64,000 bases of DNA, from NCBI RefSeq assembly GCF_013055795.1, contig NZ_JABETO010000001.1, forward strand, positions 184,375-248,374, read 5' to 3'. The notes under the pieces are model-generated. The model did not search any database, was not told where the DNA came from, and saw nothing but the letters and a program-made list of their open reading frames with translations. This document shows, piece by piece, positions 38,975 to 47,719 of the stretch. Source of the stretch: Streptomyces sp. I05A-00742 (lineage in GTDB: Bacteria; Actinomycetota; Actinomycetes; Streptomycetales; Streptomycetaceae). A program made the translations under genes and the position numbers. Numbering within the stretch: the first letter of the stretch is position 1; every line of letters begins with the position of its first letter.

Positions 38975-39550
38975 GTGGGAGTCAGTCTCAGCAAGGGCGG
39001 CAACGTCTCGCTGACCAAGGCAGCCCCGAACCTGACCGCGGTCGTCGTCGGTCTCGGCTGGGACGCCCGTACCACCACCGGTACGGATTTCGACCTGGAC
39101 GCCAGTGCGCTGCTCACGAACGACCAGGGCAAGGTCACCAACGACCAGAACTTCGTCTTCTTCAACAACCTGAAGAGCCCCGACGGCTCGGTCGAGCACA
39201 CCGGTGACAACCTGACCGGTGAGGGCGAGGGCGACGACGAGGTCATCAAGGTCAACCTGGCCGGTGTCCCGGCGGATGTTCACAAGATCGTGTTCCCGGT
39301 CTCCATCTACGATGCCGAGAGCCGCCAGCAGAGCTTCGGCCAGGTGCGCAACGCCTACATCCGCGTCGTCAACCAGGCCGACAACGTCGAGCTGGCCCGC
39401 TACGACCTGAGCGAGGACGCCTCGACCGAGACCGCCATGGTCTTCGGCGAGCTCTACCGCAACGGTGCGGAGTGGAAGTTCCGTGCCATCGGGCAGGGTT
39501 ACGCCTCCGGCCTGCGCGGCATCGCGCAGGACTTCGGCGTCAACGTCTGA
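38975..39550 (+). CDS. terD: TerD-family stress protein 1
   Basis: A 191-residue TerD-domain protein. TerD proteins bind calcium and belong to the tellurite, phage and chemical-stress Ter systems. The calcium-binding acidic clusters are [10 protein letters not shown] and the [18 protein letters not shown] segment. The C-terminus FGVNV matches the next terD. GTG 38975 follows GGAGG. Protein identity to the second copy is high over the entire length, and 33 bases coding for [11 protein letters not shown] are identical in both. Confidence 0.94.
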   Translation: MGVSLSKGGNVSLTKAAPNLTAVVVGLGWDARTTTGTDFDLDASALLTNDQGKVTNDQNFVFFNNLKSPDGSVEHTGDNLTGEGEGDDEVIKVNLAGVPADVHKIVFPVSIYDAESRQQSFGQVRNAYIRVVNQADNVELARYDLSEDASTETAMVFGELYRNGAEWKFRAIGQGYASGLRGIAQDFGVNV

Positions 39551-39589
39551 CCCACGGCCCGGCCGCGCACGCGGCCGTGACGGCTCACC

Positions 39590-39652
39590 TCCGGCGCCGT
39601 ACTCCCGTATTCAGGCAGCCCGGCCTGGGCAGTCCGGGAGTACGGCGCCGGA
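39590..39652 (+). terminator. Long hairpin between the two terD genes
   Basis: A perfect 18-bp inverted repeat (39590-39607 with 39635-39652) encloses a 27-base loop that has its own small GCCC/GGGC stem. It could attenuate transcription between the two terD copies or end the first transcript. Confidence 0.78.
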
Positions 39653-39708
39653 CGTGCGCGGCGACCCGTGCGCGGCGACCAATGTTCAACTCGGGGAGGA
39701 ACAGGACC

Positions 39709-40284
39709 ATGGGTGTCACGCTCGCCAAGGGAGGCAATGTCTCCCTCTCCAAGCACGCGCCGAATCTGACCGCCATCGTCGTCGGTCTGGGCTGGGACGC
39801 GCGGACCACCACCGGTGCGGACTTCGACCTGGATGCCAGCGCGCTGCTGTGCTCCTCCGGGCGGGTGCTCGGCGACGAGTACTTCGTCTTCTACAACAAC
39901 CTCAAGAGCCCCGAGGGTTCGGTCGAGCACACCGGTGACAACCTCACCGGTGAGGGTGACGGCGACGACGAGACGATCCTGGTCGACCTCGTCAAGGTCC
40001 CGGCCGCCTGCGACAAGATCGTGTTCCCGGTCTCCATTCACGAGGCCGACGTCCGGGGCCAGAACTTCGGCCAGGTGACCAACGCCTACATCCGCGTCGT
40101 CAACCAGGCCGACGGCACCGAGCTGGCCCGCTACGACCTGAGCGAGGACGCCTCCAGCGAAACCGCGATGATCTTCGGCGAGGTCTACCGGTACGGCGGG
40201 GAATGGAAGTTCCGCGCGGTCGGACAGGGGTACGCGTCCGGACTGCGGGGCATCGCCATGGACTTCGGGGTCAACGTTTCGTGA
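39709..40284 (+). CDS. terD: TerD-family stress protein 2
   Basis: A 191-residue TerD-domain protein closely similar to the first copy: [20 protein letters not shown] at the start, [11 protein letters not shown] and the [12 protein letters not shown] calcium-site segments, and [12 protein letters not shown] at the end. It has two cysteines (LLCSSGR, PAACDK) where copy 1 has none. ATG 39709 follows GGGGAGGA. Both copies are soluble and likely act with the downstream TerC-like membrane protein. Confidence 0.94.
   Translation: MGVTLAKGGNVSLSKHAPNLTAIVVGLGWDARTTTGADFDLDASALLCSSGRVLGDEYFVFYNNLKSPEGSVEHTGDNLTGEGDGDDETILVDLVKVPAACDKIVFPVSIHEADVRGQNFGQVTNAYIRVVNQADGTELARYDLSEDASSETAMIFGEVYRYGGEWKFRAVGQGYASGLRGIAMDFGVNVS
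40262..40282. repeat. 21-bp direct repeat, copy A (3' end of second terD)
   Basis: The last coding bases and stop region of the second terD, identical over 21 bases to 40384-40404. Confidence 0.85.
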
Positions 40285-40383
40285 GGCGGGACGCACGCGG
40301 CGTGACCGCGCGTCCCCGAGGGGCAGGGGTGCGCCGTGTGTGTCCGTAGATCGACTCTCCCGGCTGCGGGAACGGACCCTTAC

Positions 40384-40404
40384 ACTTCGGGGTCAACGTT
40401 TCGT
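40384..40404. repeat. 21-bp direct repeat, copy B (upstream of terC-like gene)
   Basis: Exact copy of the terD 3' end, 122 bases downstream of it and 51 bases before the terC-like start. It looks like a leftover of another terD 3' end or the trace of a duplication. The flanks do not extend the match. Confidence 0.85.
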
Positions 40405-40455
40405 AAAGCCGCGTACGCGCGGAGAACATCGCGCACACGAAGGATTGGGTAGCCA

Positions 40456-41592
40456 GTGCTCCTGAAAACCTTTGGTTGGTCGTTCGCCATCACGGCGGCC
40501 GGTCTGGCCTTGGCCGGCGTGCTCTGGGGGTGGAAAGGGCTGGCGCTCGTCGCGATCCTGTCCGTCCTGGAGATCTCGGTCTCATTCGACAATGCCGTGA
40601 TCAATGCCGGCATCCTCCGGAAGATGAACGCCTTCTGGCAGAAGATGTTCCTGACGCTGGGCATCCTCGTCGCCGTCTTCGGCATGAGGCTGGTCTTCCC
40701 GGTCGTCATTGTGGCCATGACCGCCAAACTCGGCCCGATCGAGGCCGTGGACGTGGCGATCAACGACCACGACCGCTATGAGGCGCTGGTCACCAGCGCC
40801 CACCCGGCCATCGCCGCGTTCGGCGGGATCTTCCTGCTCATGATCTTCCTGGACTTCATCTTCGAGGACCGGGACATACGGTGGCTGGGCTGGCTGGAGC
40901 GGGCGACCGCCCGGCTGGGCAAGGTCGAGGGCCTCTCGGTCATCGTCTCCCTGGTGGTGCTGATCATCGCGGCGACCACCTTCGCCACGTCCGTCCCGGT
41001 GCACGGCGGTGAGGGCACGGTCGACAAGGCCGCGACCGTGCTGCTGGCCGGTGTCGGCGGTCTGGTGACCTACCTTGTCGTCGGTGGCATCTCGGCCTTC
41101 TTCGAGAACCGCCTGGAGGACGGGGAAGAAGAGGCCGAGGAGGCCGCCGCGGCGGAGAAGAAGAACGGCGGCTCGGTCGTCGGACTGGCCGGCAAGGCCG
41201 CGTTCTTCATGTTCCTCTACCTGGAGGTCATCGACGCCTCCTTCTCCTTCGACGGTGTCATCGGCGCCTTCGCGATCACCAACGACATCTTTGTGATGGC
41301 CCTCGGCCTCGGCATAGGTGCGATGTACATCCGCTCGATGACGGTCTTCCTGGTCCGCAAGGGGACCCTCGACGACTACGTCTACCTGGAGCACGGCGCC
41401 CACTACGCGATCGGCGCGCTCGCCCTGATTCTGATCCTCACGATCAAGTACGAGATCAACGAGGTCATCACCGGCCTCATCGGCGTGGTGCTGATCACCC
41501 TCTCGTTCTGGTCCTCGGTGCGGCGCAACCGCATGGAGGCCGGGGCGGGCGACAGCGAGGCGGAGCGCCAGGAGGTCACGTCCGGGGTGTGA
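40456..41592 (+). CDS. TerC-like membrane protein (DUF475)
   Basis: A 378-residue integral membrane protein with about 8-9 helices. The TerC-superfamily acidic motifs are SVLEISVSFDNAVINAGIL and FLYLEVIDASFSFDGVIGAFA, the two charged repeats thought to bind metal. A cytoplasmic acidic loop (EDGEEEAEEAAAAEKKNGG) lies in the middle. TerC partners with TerD proteins in Ter systems. The GTG start has no strong ribosome binding site. Confidence 0.9.
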   Translation: MLLKTFGWSFAITAAGLALAGVLWGWKGLALVAILSVLEISVSFDNAVINAGILRKMNAFWQKMFLTLGILVAVFGMRLVFPVVIVAMTAKLGPIEAVDVAINDHDRYEALVTSAHPAIAAFGGIFLLMIFLDFIFEDRDIRWLGWLERATARLGKVEGLSVIVSLVVLIIAATTFATSVPVHGGEGTVDKAATVLLAGVGGLVTYLVVGGISAFFENRLEDGEEEAEEAAAAEKKNGGSVVGLAGKAAFFMFLYLEVIDASFSFDGVIGAFAITNDIFVMALGLGIGAMYIRSMTVFLVRKGTLDDYVYLEHGAHYAIGALALILILTIKYEINEVITGLIGVVLITLSFWSSVRRNRMEAGAGDSEAERQEVTSGV

Positions 41593-41618
41593 CCCTGGCA
41601 CATGTGCGGGAACCCTCT

Positions 41619-41659
41619 GAGCGGGGCGGCGGTGAGATCACCTCACGGCCGTCCCGCTC
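41619..41659 (+). terminator. Imperfect hairpin after the terC-like gene
   Basis: GAGCGGG...GTGAG pairs with CTCAC...CCCGCTC with a few bulges around an ATCA loop. Possible terminator. Confidence 0.5.
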
Positions 41660-41706
41660 GGCGGTTCCCGGGGCGGGAACCGTGATCCGCGAGGGTGGGG
41701 GCAGCA

Positions 41707-42453
41707 ATGACGGTACGGGACAGGTTGTTCGGCAACTGGGGGCGCGGCGCGGCGTGGCAGTTCGACGCCCCGCACAGCTCGACGGGGGCGGTCGAGCTCA
41801 CCAAACGCCACCCGGTCTACTCACTGACCAAGCACGGAGCTCTCAACGGCAACATGCGCGTCAACCTGTCCTGGCAGATGCGGACCTCCGTCATCCACGA
41901 GAAGCCGTCGCGCGGTGCGATGCGGCACCCGTTCCGGAAGTTCACCCCCGAAGTCGTGCAGGCGCAGGGCCCGGCCATGGTCAGTGTGGACCTGGACCTC
42001 GCGTGCATGTACGAGCTGTGGGACGGCTCCAAAGGCGTAGTGCAGCCGCTCGGCAACATACTGGGCAGCATCAACTCCCCGCCGTACGTGCAGCTCAGCG
42101 GAGACGACCGGTTCGGCTCCGGCTCGGGGGAGACGATCTACGTCAACATGGACCACCGGGATGAGATCAAGCGACTGCTGGTCTTCGTCTACATCTATGA
42201 CGGGACCCCGGCGTTCGAGCGTACCCAGGCCACGGTGACGCTGTATCCCGGCAATGGCCCCCGGCTCGAAGTCGCGCTCCACGAGCGCGCGCCCGAGGCG
42301 CGGTCGTGCGCCGTGGTGCTGATCGAGAACGACAAGAAGGAGATCGTCGTCCGGCGGGAGATGCGCTATGTGTACGGGTTCCAGTCGGAGCTTGACCGGC
42401 TGTATGGGTGGGGGCTCCAGTGGGGGCGGGGCTACAAGTCGTCGAAGGTGTGA
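41707..42453 (+). CDS. TerD-related protein 3
   Basis: A 248-residue divergent TerD-family protein. It keeps the core VSVDLDLACMYELWDGSKGVVQPLGN and the later GETIYVNMDHRDEIKRLLVFVYIYDG segments, but has an N-terminal extension (residues 1-60) with FDAPHSSTGAVELTKRHPVYSLTK. ATG 41707 gives the best start. An in-frame start at 41695 is less likely. The stop codon lies inside a 13-bp tandem repeat. It belongs to the ter set with the preceding genes. Confidence 0.85.
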   Translation: MTVRDRLFGNWGRGAAWQFDAPHSSTGAVELTKRHPVYSLTKHGALNGNMRVNLSWQMRTSVIHEKPSRGAMRHPFRKFTPEVVQAQGPAMVSVDLDLACMYELWDGSKGVVQPLGNILGSINSPPYVQLSGDDRFGSGSGETIYVNMDHRDEIKRLLVFVYIYDGTPAFERTQATVTLYPGNGPRLEVALHERAPEARSCAVVLIENDKKEIVVRREMRYVYGFQSELDRLYGWGLQWGRGYKSSKV

Positions 42454-42493
42454 GGCGGAGGTGTGAGGCGGAGGTGTGAGGCGACCGTGTGAG
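42448..42493. repeat. 13-bp tandem repeat across a stop codon
   Basis: Three full units of GTGTGAGGCGGAG (the third ends in ACC) and a fourth partial unit. The first unit contains the stop codon of the TerD-related gene. Confidence 0.88.
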
Positions 42494-42555
42494 GGGTGCG
42501 CCGGCACCGCGGGAAGGGCCGGTGCCCTCCGCCGCGGTGCCGGGCCGCTGGTGGC

Positions 42556-43659
42556 CTACCGGCCCGGCAGGAACTGCGGCCCCTGCGGCGGCAGCCGGAA
42601 CGCCGGGTCGGGAGCCGACAGAGCTGGCAGCGGGTAGTCCCCCGGGGCGTCGTAGGACGGCCGGGGCGGCGGGGACTGGGGGTAGCCGTAGGACGGCTGG
42701 GCCGCCGGGTACTGCGGGTAGCCGTACGCGGGCTGCGCGCCCGGTCCGCCGTGCGGTGCGGGCTGCGGCGGGACCACCGGCGGGGCGCCGGGGGGCGGCG
42801 GATAGCCGTAGCCGGGGGCGGCGGCGGGGGCGGTGGCAGGGGAGTGCGGGGCGGGTGCGGTGGGGGTACCGCCGGTGGGCCCGGGCGGGCCGGCCGGGGC
42901 GGGTGGGGAGGACGGGGCGGGGCTGGACGCCGGCGGGGGCAGGGTGCCGGAGGCAGGCGATGCCGGTGATGCCGGTGATATGGGCTCGGGGCGCGGTCCC
43001 GGGGCGGCGGCGGACGTTTCGCTCCCGTCGGTGGCGGTGCCGTTCGTCCCTGCCCCTGCCCCTGCCCCCGCCGCGGTCCCGTCCCCGTCCTCGTCCTCGT
43101 CCTCGACGGAGATGCCGTACTCCGTCGCGAGCCCCACCAGCCCCGTCGCGTACCCCTGCCCGAGCGCGCGGAACTTCCAGCCCTCGCCGCGGCGGTACAG
43201 CTCGCCGCAGATCATCGCGGTCTCGTCGCCCGTCTCGGGCTGGACGTCGAAGCGGGCGATGACGGGGCCGGGGCCGCCGGAGGTGCCCGCGGCGCCGGGA
43301 GAGGCGTCGTACAGCAGCACGCACAAGTCCTTGACCAGCCCGAACGTCCCGCCGTCGGCGGACGCGGCGATCACCACGCGCCGTACCGAGCCGTCCAGCG
43401 TGGCGAGGTCGGCCTCGACGGAGTCGGTGAGCCCCTCGGGCAGTCGCTTCTTGGCCAGATGGCGCACCAGGCCGGAGGGGTGGCGGGGCTGGTTGTAGAA
43501 GACGAAGTCCTCGTCCGAGCGCACGCGGTCGTCGGCGCCCAGCAGCAGGGCGGAGGCGTCCACGTCGGGGACGCCGGCGCCGGGGGTCCAGTGCAGCACG
43601 GCCCGTACGGCCGGGGCCTCCAGCGGGATGTTCGATCCCTTCAGCATCGCGTGCGTCAT
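42556..43659 (-). CDS. TerD-domain protein with Pro/Tyr-rich tail
   Basis: A 367-residue protein. Residues 1-175 form a TerD domain ([53 protein letters not shown]). Residues 180-367 are a low-complexity tail: acidic EDEDEDGDG, then Pro/Ser/Ala, then YGYP repeats ([25 protein letters not shown]). Such tails can mediate phase separation or surface contacts, but that is conjecture here. It is the only ter gene on the minus strand and is divergent from the biosynthetic operon. Confidence 0.9.
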   Translation of the reverse strand: MTHAMLKGSNIPLEAPAVRAVLHWTPGAGVPDVDASALLLGADDRVRSDEDFVFYNQPRHPSGLVRHLAKKRLPEGLTDSVEADLATLDGSVRRVVIAASADGGTFGLVKDLCVLLYDASPGAAGTSGGPGPVIARFDVQPETGDETAMICGELYRRGEGWKFRALGQGYATGLVGLATEYGISVEDEDEDGDGTAAGAGAGAGTNGTATDGSETSAAAPGPRPEPISPASPASPASGTLPPPASSPAPSSPPAPAGPPGPTGGTPTAPAPHSPATAPAAAPGYGYPPPPGAPPVVPPQPAPHGGPGAQPAYGYPQYPAAQPSYGYPQSPPPRPSYDAPGDYPLPALSAPDPAFRLPPQGPQFLPGR

Positions 43660-43976
43660 GCCCGCAATCCTGCCCTCCCGTACGGGCCGCGGACAACGCG
43701 GGCCGGTGCCGGTGGAGGGGTGCAGCCGGGGCACGGGCGGGCGCGCGGGGGCGGCCGGGGCCGCCTGCCGGGCCGGGGGCGTGGAGGGCTGCCGGCCGGG
43801 GGCGCCCAAGGGTGTCGGTGCGCCCTGCACTGTGAGACGCGATTCTTTCCCGGTTTTGGGGAACTCTTGACCCGTTGCCAAGCGTACGATAATCGGCCAC
43901 GCTCATCGGCGGAACGGAACCGGCGGGACTACGGCGGAACGGACCGGCGGGACAACGCGGTACAACGGGGAGAAAG

Positions 43977-45155
43977 ATGCGGCACTTTGGACACTTCACG
44001 CCCGAGGTCCGGAACGCTCTGTTCCACCGGCAGCCGGCCGAGTTCGACGTCGGCTCCACGGCCGCCACGCTCGCCGTCGCCCTCGGCGCCACCCTCTACA
44101 GCCCCGCCACCCGGCCCTCGCTCGCCCGGGACATCGTCAAACAGGCCGGCCAGGGTGTCGTGTCCATGGTCCTGTGCCTGGAGGACTCGATAGCGGACGG
44201 TGAGGTGGCCGGGGCCGAGGAGAACCTCGTCCGGCAGTTCGCGGAGCTGGCCGCCGCCCCCCGGCTGCCGCTGCTGTTCATCCGCGTCCGTCACCCCGGA
44301 CAGATCACCGACCTCATGCGCCGCCTCGGCCCCGCCCGGCGGCTGCTTTCCGGCTTCGTCCTGCCCAAGTTCACCGAGGACCGCGGCCTGCCCTTCCTGG
44401 AGGCGCTCGCCGAGGCCGAAACCGCCCACGAGCAGCGGCTGTTCGCCATGCCCGTCCTCGAGTCCCCCGAGCTCCTGCACCTGGAGACCCGGACCGAGAC
44501 CCTGGCCGGGATCTCCCGTGCCGTCACCAAGTACCGCGACCGGGTGCTCGCCCTGCGACTCGGCGTGACCGACTTCTGCTCCGCCTACGGGCTGCGCCGT
44601 GCGCCCGACATGACCGCCTACGACGTCCAGCTCGTCGCCTCCGTCATCGCCGACGTCGTCAACGTCCTCGGCCGCGCGGACGGCAGCGGCTTCACCGTCA
44701 CCGGCCCGGTGTGGGAGTACTTCCGCCAGCACCAGCGGATGTTCAAACCGCAGCTGCGCCGCAGCCCCTTCGCCGGGCCCGCCGAGGCGCTGCGTTCCGC
44801 CTTGATCGAGCACGACATGGACGGCCTGCTCCGGGAGATCGAACTGGACCGCGCCAACGGGCTCCAGGGCAAGACCTGCATCCATCCCTCGCACGTCGCT
44901 CCCGTGCACGCCCTGTCGGTGGTCAGCCACGAGGAGTTCGGCGACGCCCAGGACATTCTGCGGTCGGTCGACGGGGGCGGTGGGGTGCTGCGGTCCGCGT
45001 ACACCAACAAGATGAACGAGGTGAAGCCGCACCGGGCCTGGGCAGAAAGGACTCTGCTGAGGGCCGAGGTGTTCGGTGTGGCACGAGAGGATGTCGGGTT
45101 CGTGGAACTGCTGGGCGCGAGCGTGCCGACGCTGCGAGAGGGAGTGACGTTCTGA
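43977..45155 (+). CDS. HpcH/HpaI aldolase, citrate lyase-like, of the Ter biosynthetic operon
   Basis: A 392-residue TIM-barrel aldolase of the citrate-lyase beta-like type. Metal and substrate residues lie in VLCLEDSIADGEV, RVRHPGQITDL and MPVLESPELL, and in KTCIHPSHV near the end. It starts a three-gene operon: its stop overlaps the next ATG (TGATG). In the Ter survey by Anantharaman, Iyer and Aravind (2012), such aldolases, phosphoribosyltransferases and HAD enzymes form a predicted pathway to a nucleoside-like metabolite. CGGGGAGAAAG precedes the ATG. Confidence 0.9.
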   Translation: MRHFGHFTPEVRNALFHRQPAEFDVGSTAATLAVALGATLYSPATRPSLARDIVKQAGQGVVSMVLCLEDSIADGEVAGAEENLVRQFAELAAAPRLPLLFIRVRHPGQITDLMRRLGPARRLLSGFVLPKFTEDRGLPFLEALAEAETAHEQRLFAMPVLESPELLHLETRTETLAGISRAVTKYRDRVLALRLGVTDFCSAYGLRRAPDMTAYDVQLVASVIADVVNVLGRADGSGFTVTGPVWEYFRQHQRMFKPQLRRSPFAGPAEALRSALIEHDMDGLLREIELDRANGLQGKTCIHPSHVAPVHALSVVSHEEFGDAQDILRSVDGGGGVLRSAYTNKMNEVKPHRAWAERTLLRAEVFGVAREDVGFVELLGASVPTLREGVTF

Positions 45156-47719
45156 TGTGGTCGGGCCAGTGGGTGGCGGACCGGCTCGGCGTACGGCTGG
45201 AGGGCGACGGGGACCTCCCCGGGCTGCTGGGCCTGGCCCTGCGCCGCAACCCCAAGCGGGCGCACCTGCTCGTCTCCCGCGTCCTCGGCAAGCACGTGCC
45301 GCAGCGGCCGTCCGTCGTTCATGCGGCCGGCCTCGGGCTCGGCCGCCGGGTGCGGGCCCTTCTCGGTGACGAGGACGCCGCGCGGGCGGTCGTCCTCGGC
45401 TACGCCGAGACCGCCACCGGCCTCGGCCACTCCGTCGCCGACGGCCTGGCCCTCGCCCCCTACCTGCACTCGACGCGCCGCCCGGTGGCCGGGGTCGCCC
45501 CCGCCGGCGGCTTCGAGGAGGAGCACAGCCACGCGACCTCCCACCTGCTGCTGCCGGAGGACCCGCGGTTCTTCGCGGGCGACGGACCGCTCGTCCTCGT
45601 CGACGACGAGTTCTCCACCGGCCGCACCGTCCGCAACACCATCGCGGCCCTCCACGGCCGCTGCCCGCGCGACCGGTACGTCGTCGTCGCCCTCGTCGAC
45701 ATGCGCTCGCCCGAGGACCGCGCCGCCCTGGACGCCTTCGCGGCGGAGCTGGGCGCCCGGGTGGACGTCCTCGCCCTCGCGTCGGGGACGGTGACCCTGC
45801 CGGACGGCGTGCTGCGGCGCGGGCAGGAGCTGGTGGCGGAGTGGGAGGGGGCGGCGGTCGCAGAGGCCGCCGATGCGCGAGGCGCCGATGGGCGCGCGTC
45901 CGTCGAGGTGACCCGCGTCGACCTCTCCTGGCCCCTCGGCCTGCCCGACGGCGGGCGGCACGGGTTCACGCCCGCGGACCGGGCCCGTCTGGAGGCGGCA
46001 CTGCCGCGCATGGCCGCCTCGGTCGAGGCGGCGTTGGCGGGGGTGCCGTCCGGTGCGGGTGCCCTTTCGGGGACCGGGGCGTCCGGGGCGTCCGGGGTGG
46101 CTGAGCCGTCCGGTACCGGCGAGCCGTCCGGGATCGGCGCGCGCCGCGTCCTCGTCCTCGGGACCGAGGAGTTGATGTACGCGCCCCTGCGCCTCGCGGA
46201 GGCGCTGGAGCGCCGCCTCGCGGGCGCCGGCCCGGACTCCGAGGGAGGTCCGTCGTCCGCGCGCCCGGTCTCCGTCCCGGAGGCCCCCGCCCCCCACCCA
46301 GGCGTGTGGTTCTCGACCACCACCCGGTCGCCCGTCCTGCCCGTGGACGACCCCGGTTACGCGATCCGCAGCCGTCTCGTCTTCCCCGCGCACGACGACC
46401 CCGCCGACGGGCCCGGCGACCGCTACGCCTACAACGTCGCGGGCGCGGGCTTCGACGCGGTCGTCGTCGTGACCGACTCGACGGGGGACACCCCCGCCCT
46501 GCACGCACCCGGAGGGCTGCTGGACCGGCTCGCCGCGCACACCCGGAAGGTCCTGCTCGCCGTGATCCCGTCCCACCGTGCCGAGGGCGAACCCCTCCGC
46601 GGACCCGCCTTCTCGTCCTACGAGCCCGAGGACGTCGGCTGGCTGCTCCAAGACCTCTCGTCCGTCACCCTGGAAGTGCCCACGGAGGAGCGCGAGGAGG
46701 CGATCCAGAGCGGAGGCGCGCACTACGCCGAGTCGCTGCCCGTCGAGTACCAGCCCTCCGCCGACTACCAGGCCCTCTACACGGCGGCCCTGGACGCGTC
46801 CGCCGGCCGGATCGCGCGGGCGGTCGGTGCCGTGACCGAGACGGTGCTGGCCGAGCGGTCGCCCCGCCCGGTGCTGGTGTCGCTGGCCCGCGCCGGCACC
46901 CCCGTGGGCGTCCTGATGCGCCGCTGGGCCCGCCACGCGCACGGCCTGGACCTGCCGCACTACGCGGTGTCCATCGTCCGCGGCCGGGGCATCGACACCG
47001 CGGCGCTGCGCCGGCTCGCCGACCGTCACGACCCGGCCGACGTCGTCTTCGTCGACGGCTGGACGGGCAAGGGCGCCATCACCCGGGAGCTCGAACAGGC
47101 CCTGCGGGGAACGGAGTTCGACCCGCGGCTCGCCGTCCTCGCGGACCCCGGGCACTGCGTGGAGACCTATGGCACGCGCGACGACTTCCTCATCCCCTCC
47201 GCGTGCCTCAACTCCACGGTCTCCGGCCTGATCTCGCGGACCGTGCTGCGCGCCGACCTGGTCGGTCCGGACGACTTCCACGGCGCCAAGTTCTACCGCG
47301 AGCTGGCCGGTGCCGATGTGTCCCGCGCCTTCATCGCCACCGTCGAGGCCCGCTTCGCCGAGGTCGAGGAGGGCGTCGCCCACGACGCCAAGGAGCTCGC
47401 GGGCGCCGACCGCACCCCCACCTGGCGGGGCTGGGCGGCGGTCGAGCGGATCAGCGAGGAGTACGGCATCCACGACGTCAACCTGGTCAAGCCCGGCGTC
47501 GGCGAGACCACCCGCGTCCTGCTGCGCCGCGTCCCCTGGAAGATCCTCGCCAAGCGCGGCGCCGGTGCCGACCTCGACCACGTCCGGCTGCTCGCGGCCC
47601 AGCGCGGCGTACCGGTGGAGGAGGTGGACGGGCTGCCGTACAGCTGCGTGGGCCTCGTCCACCCGCGGTACACCCGCGCCGCCACGGGAACCGACGGGCG
47701 GGCGGTCCGGTCCTCGTGA
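45155..47719 (+). CDS. Fused PRTase-TRSP-PRTase(StiP)-PELOTA protein of the Ter module
   Basis: An 854-residue protein combining domains often encoded separately. Residues 1-240: phosphoribosyltransferase with the PRPP site PLVLVDDEFSTGRTVRNTI. Residues about 330-490: TRSP-like domain (RRVLVLGTEELMYAPLRLAEAL, VVVVTDSTGDTP). Residues about 490-760: a second PRTase of the StiP type (EREEAIQSGGAHYAESLPVEY, DVVFVDGWTGKGAITREL). The C-terminus is a PELOTA-like RNA-binding domain (LRRVPWKILAKRG, YSCVGLVHPRYT). Predicted to make a modified nucleotide. A Gly/Ser/Ala linker (residues 285-325) joins the first two parts. Confidence 0.9.
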   Translation: MWSGQWVADRLGVRLEGDGDLPGLLGLALRRNPKRAHLLVSRVLGKHVPQRPSVVHAAGLGLGRRVRALLGDEDAARAVVLGYAETATGLGHSVADGLALAPYLHSTRRPVAGVAPAGGFEEEHSHATSHLLLPEDPRFFAGDGPLVLVDDEFSTGRTVRNTIAALHGRCPRDRYVVVALVDMRSPEDRAALDAFAAELGARVDVLALASGTVTLPDGVLRRGQELVAEWEGAAVAEAADARGADGRASVEVTRVDLSWPLGLPDGGRHGFTPADRARLEAALPRMAASVEAALAGVPSGAGALSGTGASGASGVAEPSGTGEPSGIGARRVLVLGTEELMYAPLRLAEALERRLAGAGPDSEGGPSSARPVSVPEAPAPHPGVWFSTTTRSPVLPVDDPGYAIRSRLVFPAHDDPADGPGDRYAYNVAGAGFDAVVVVTDSTGDTPALHAPGGLLDRLAAHTRKVLLAVIPSHRAEGEPLRGPAFSSYEPEDVGWLLQDLSSVTLEVPTEEREEAIQSGGAHYAESLPVEYQPSADYQALYTAALDASAGRIARAVGAVTETVLAERSPRPVLVSLARAGTPVGVLMRRWARHAHGLDLPHYAVSIVRGRGIDTAALRRLADRHDPADVVFVDGWTGKGAITRELEQALRGTEFDPRLAVLADPGHCVETYGTRDDFLIPSACLNSTVSGLISRTVLRADLVGPDDFHGAKFYRELAGADVSRAFIATVEARFAEVEEGVAHDAKELAGADRTPTWRGWAAVERISEEYGIHDVNLVKPGVGETTRVLLRRVPWKILAKRGAGADLDHVRLLAAQRGVPVEEVDGLPYSCVGLVHPRYTRAATGTDGRAVRSS

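Noticed and set aside
40456..41592. Assignment of the DUF475 protein as a classical plasmid-type TerC
   Set aside because: It has the TerC-superfamily acidic motifs, but its length and central acidic loop fit the DUF475 branch better, so no gene symbol is given.
44618..47662. A 1014-residue minus-strand frame opposite the Ter biosynthetic operon
   Set aside because: It is antisense to the aldolase and PRTase genes, and its composition (Gly, Asp, Val and Arg runs) is that of a shadow frame.
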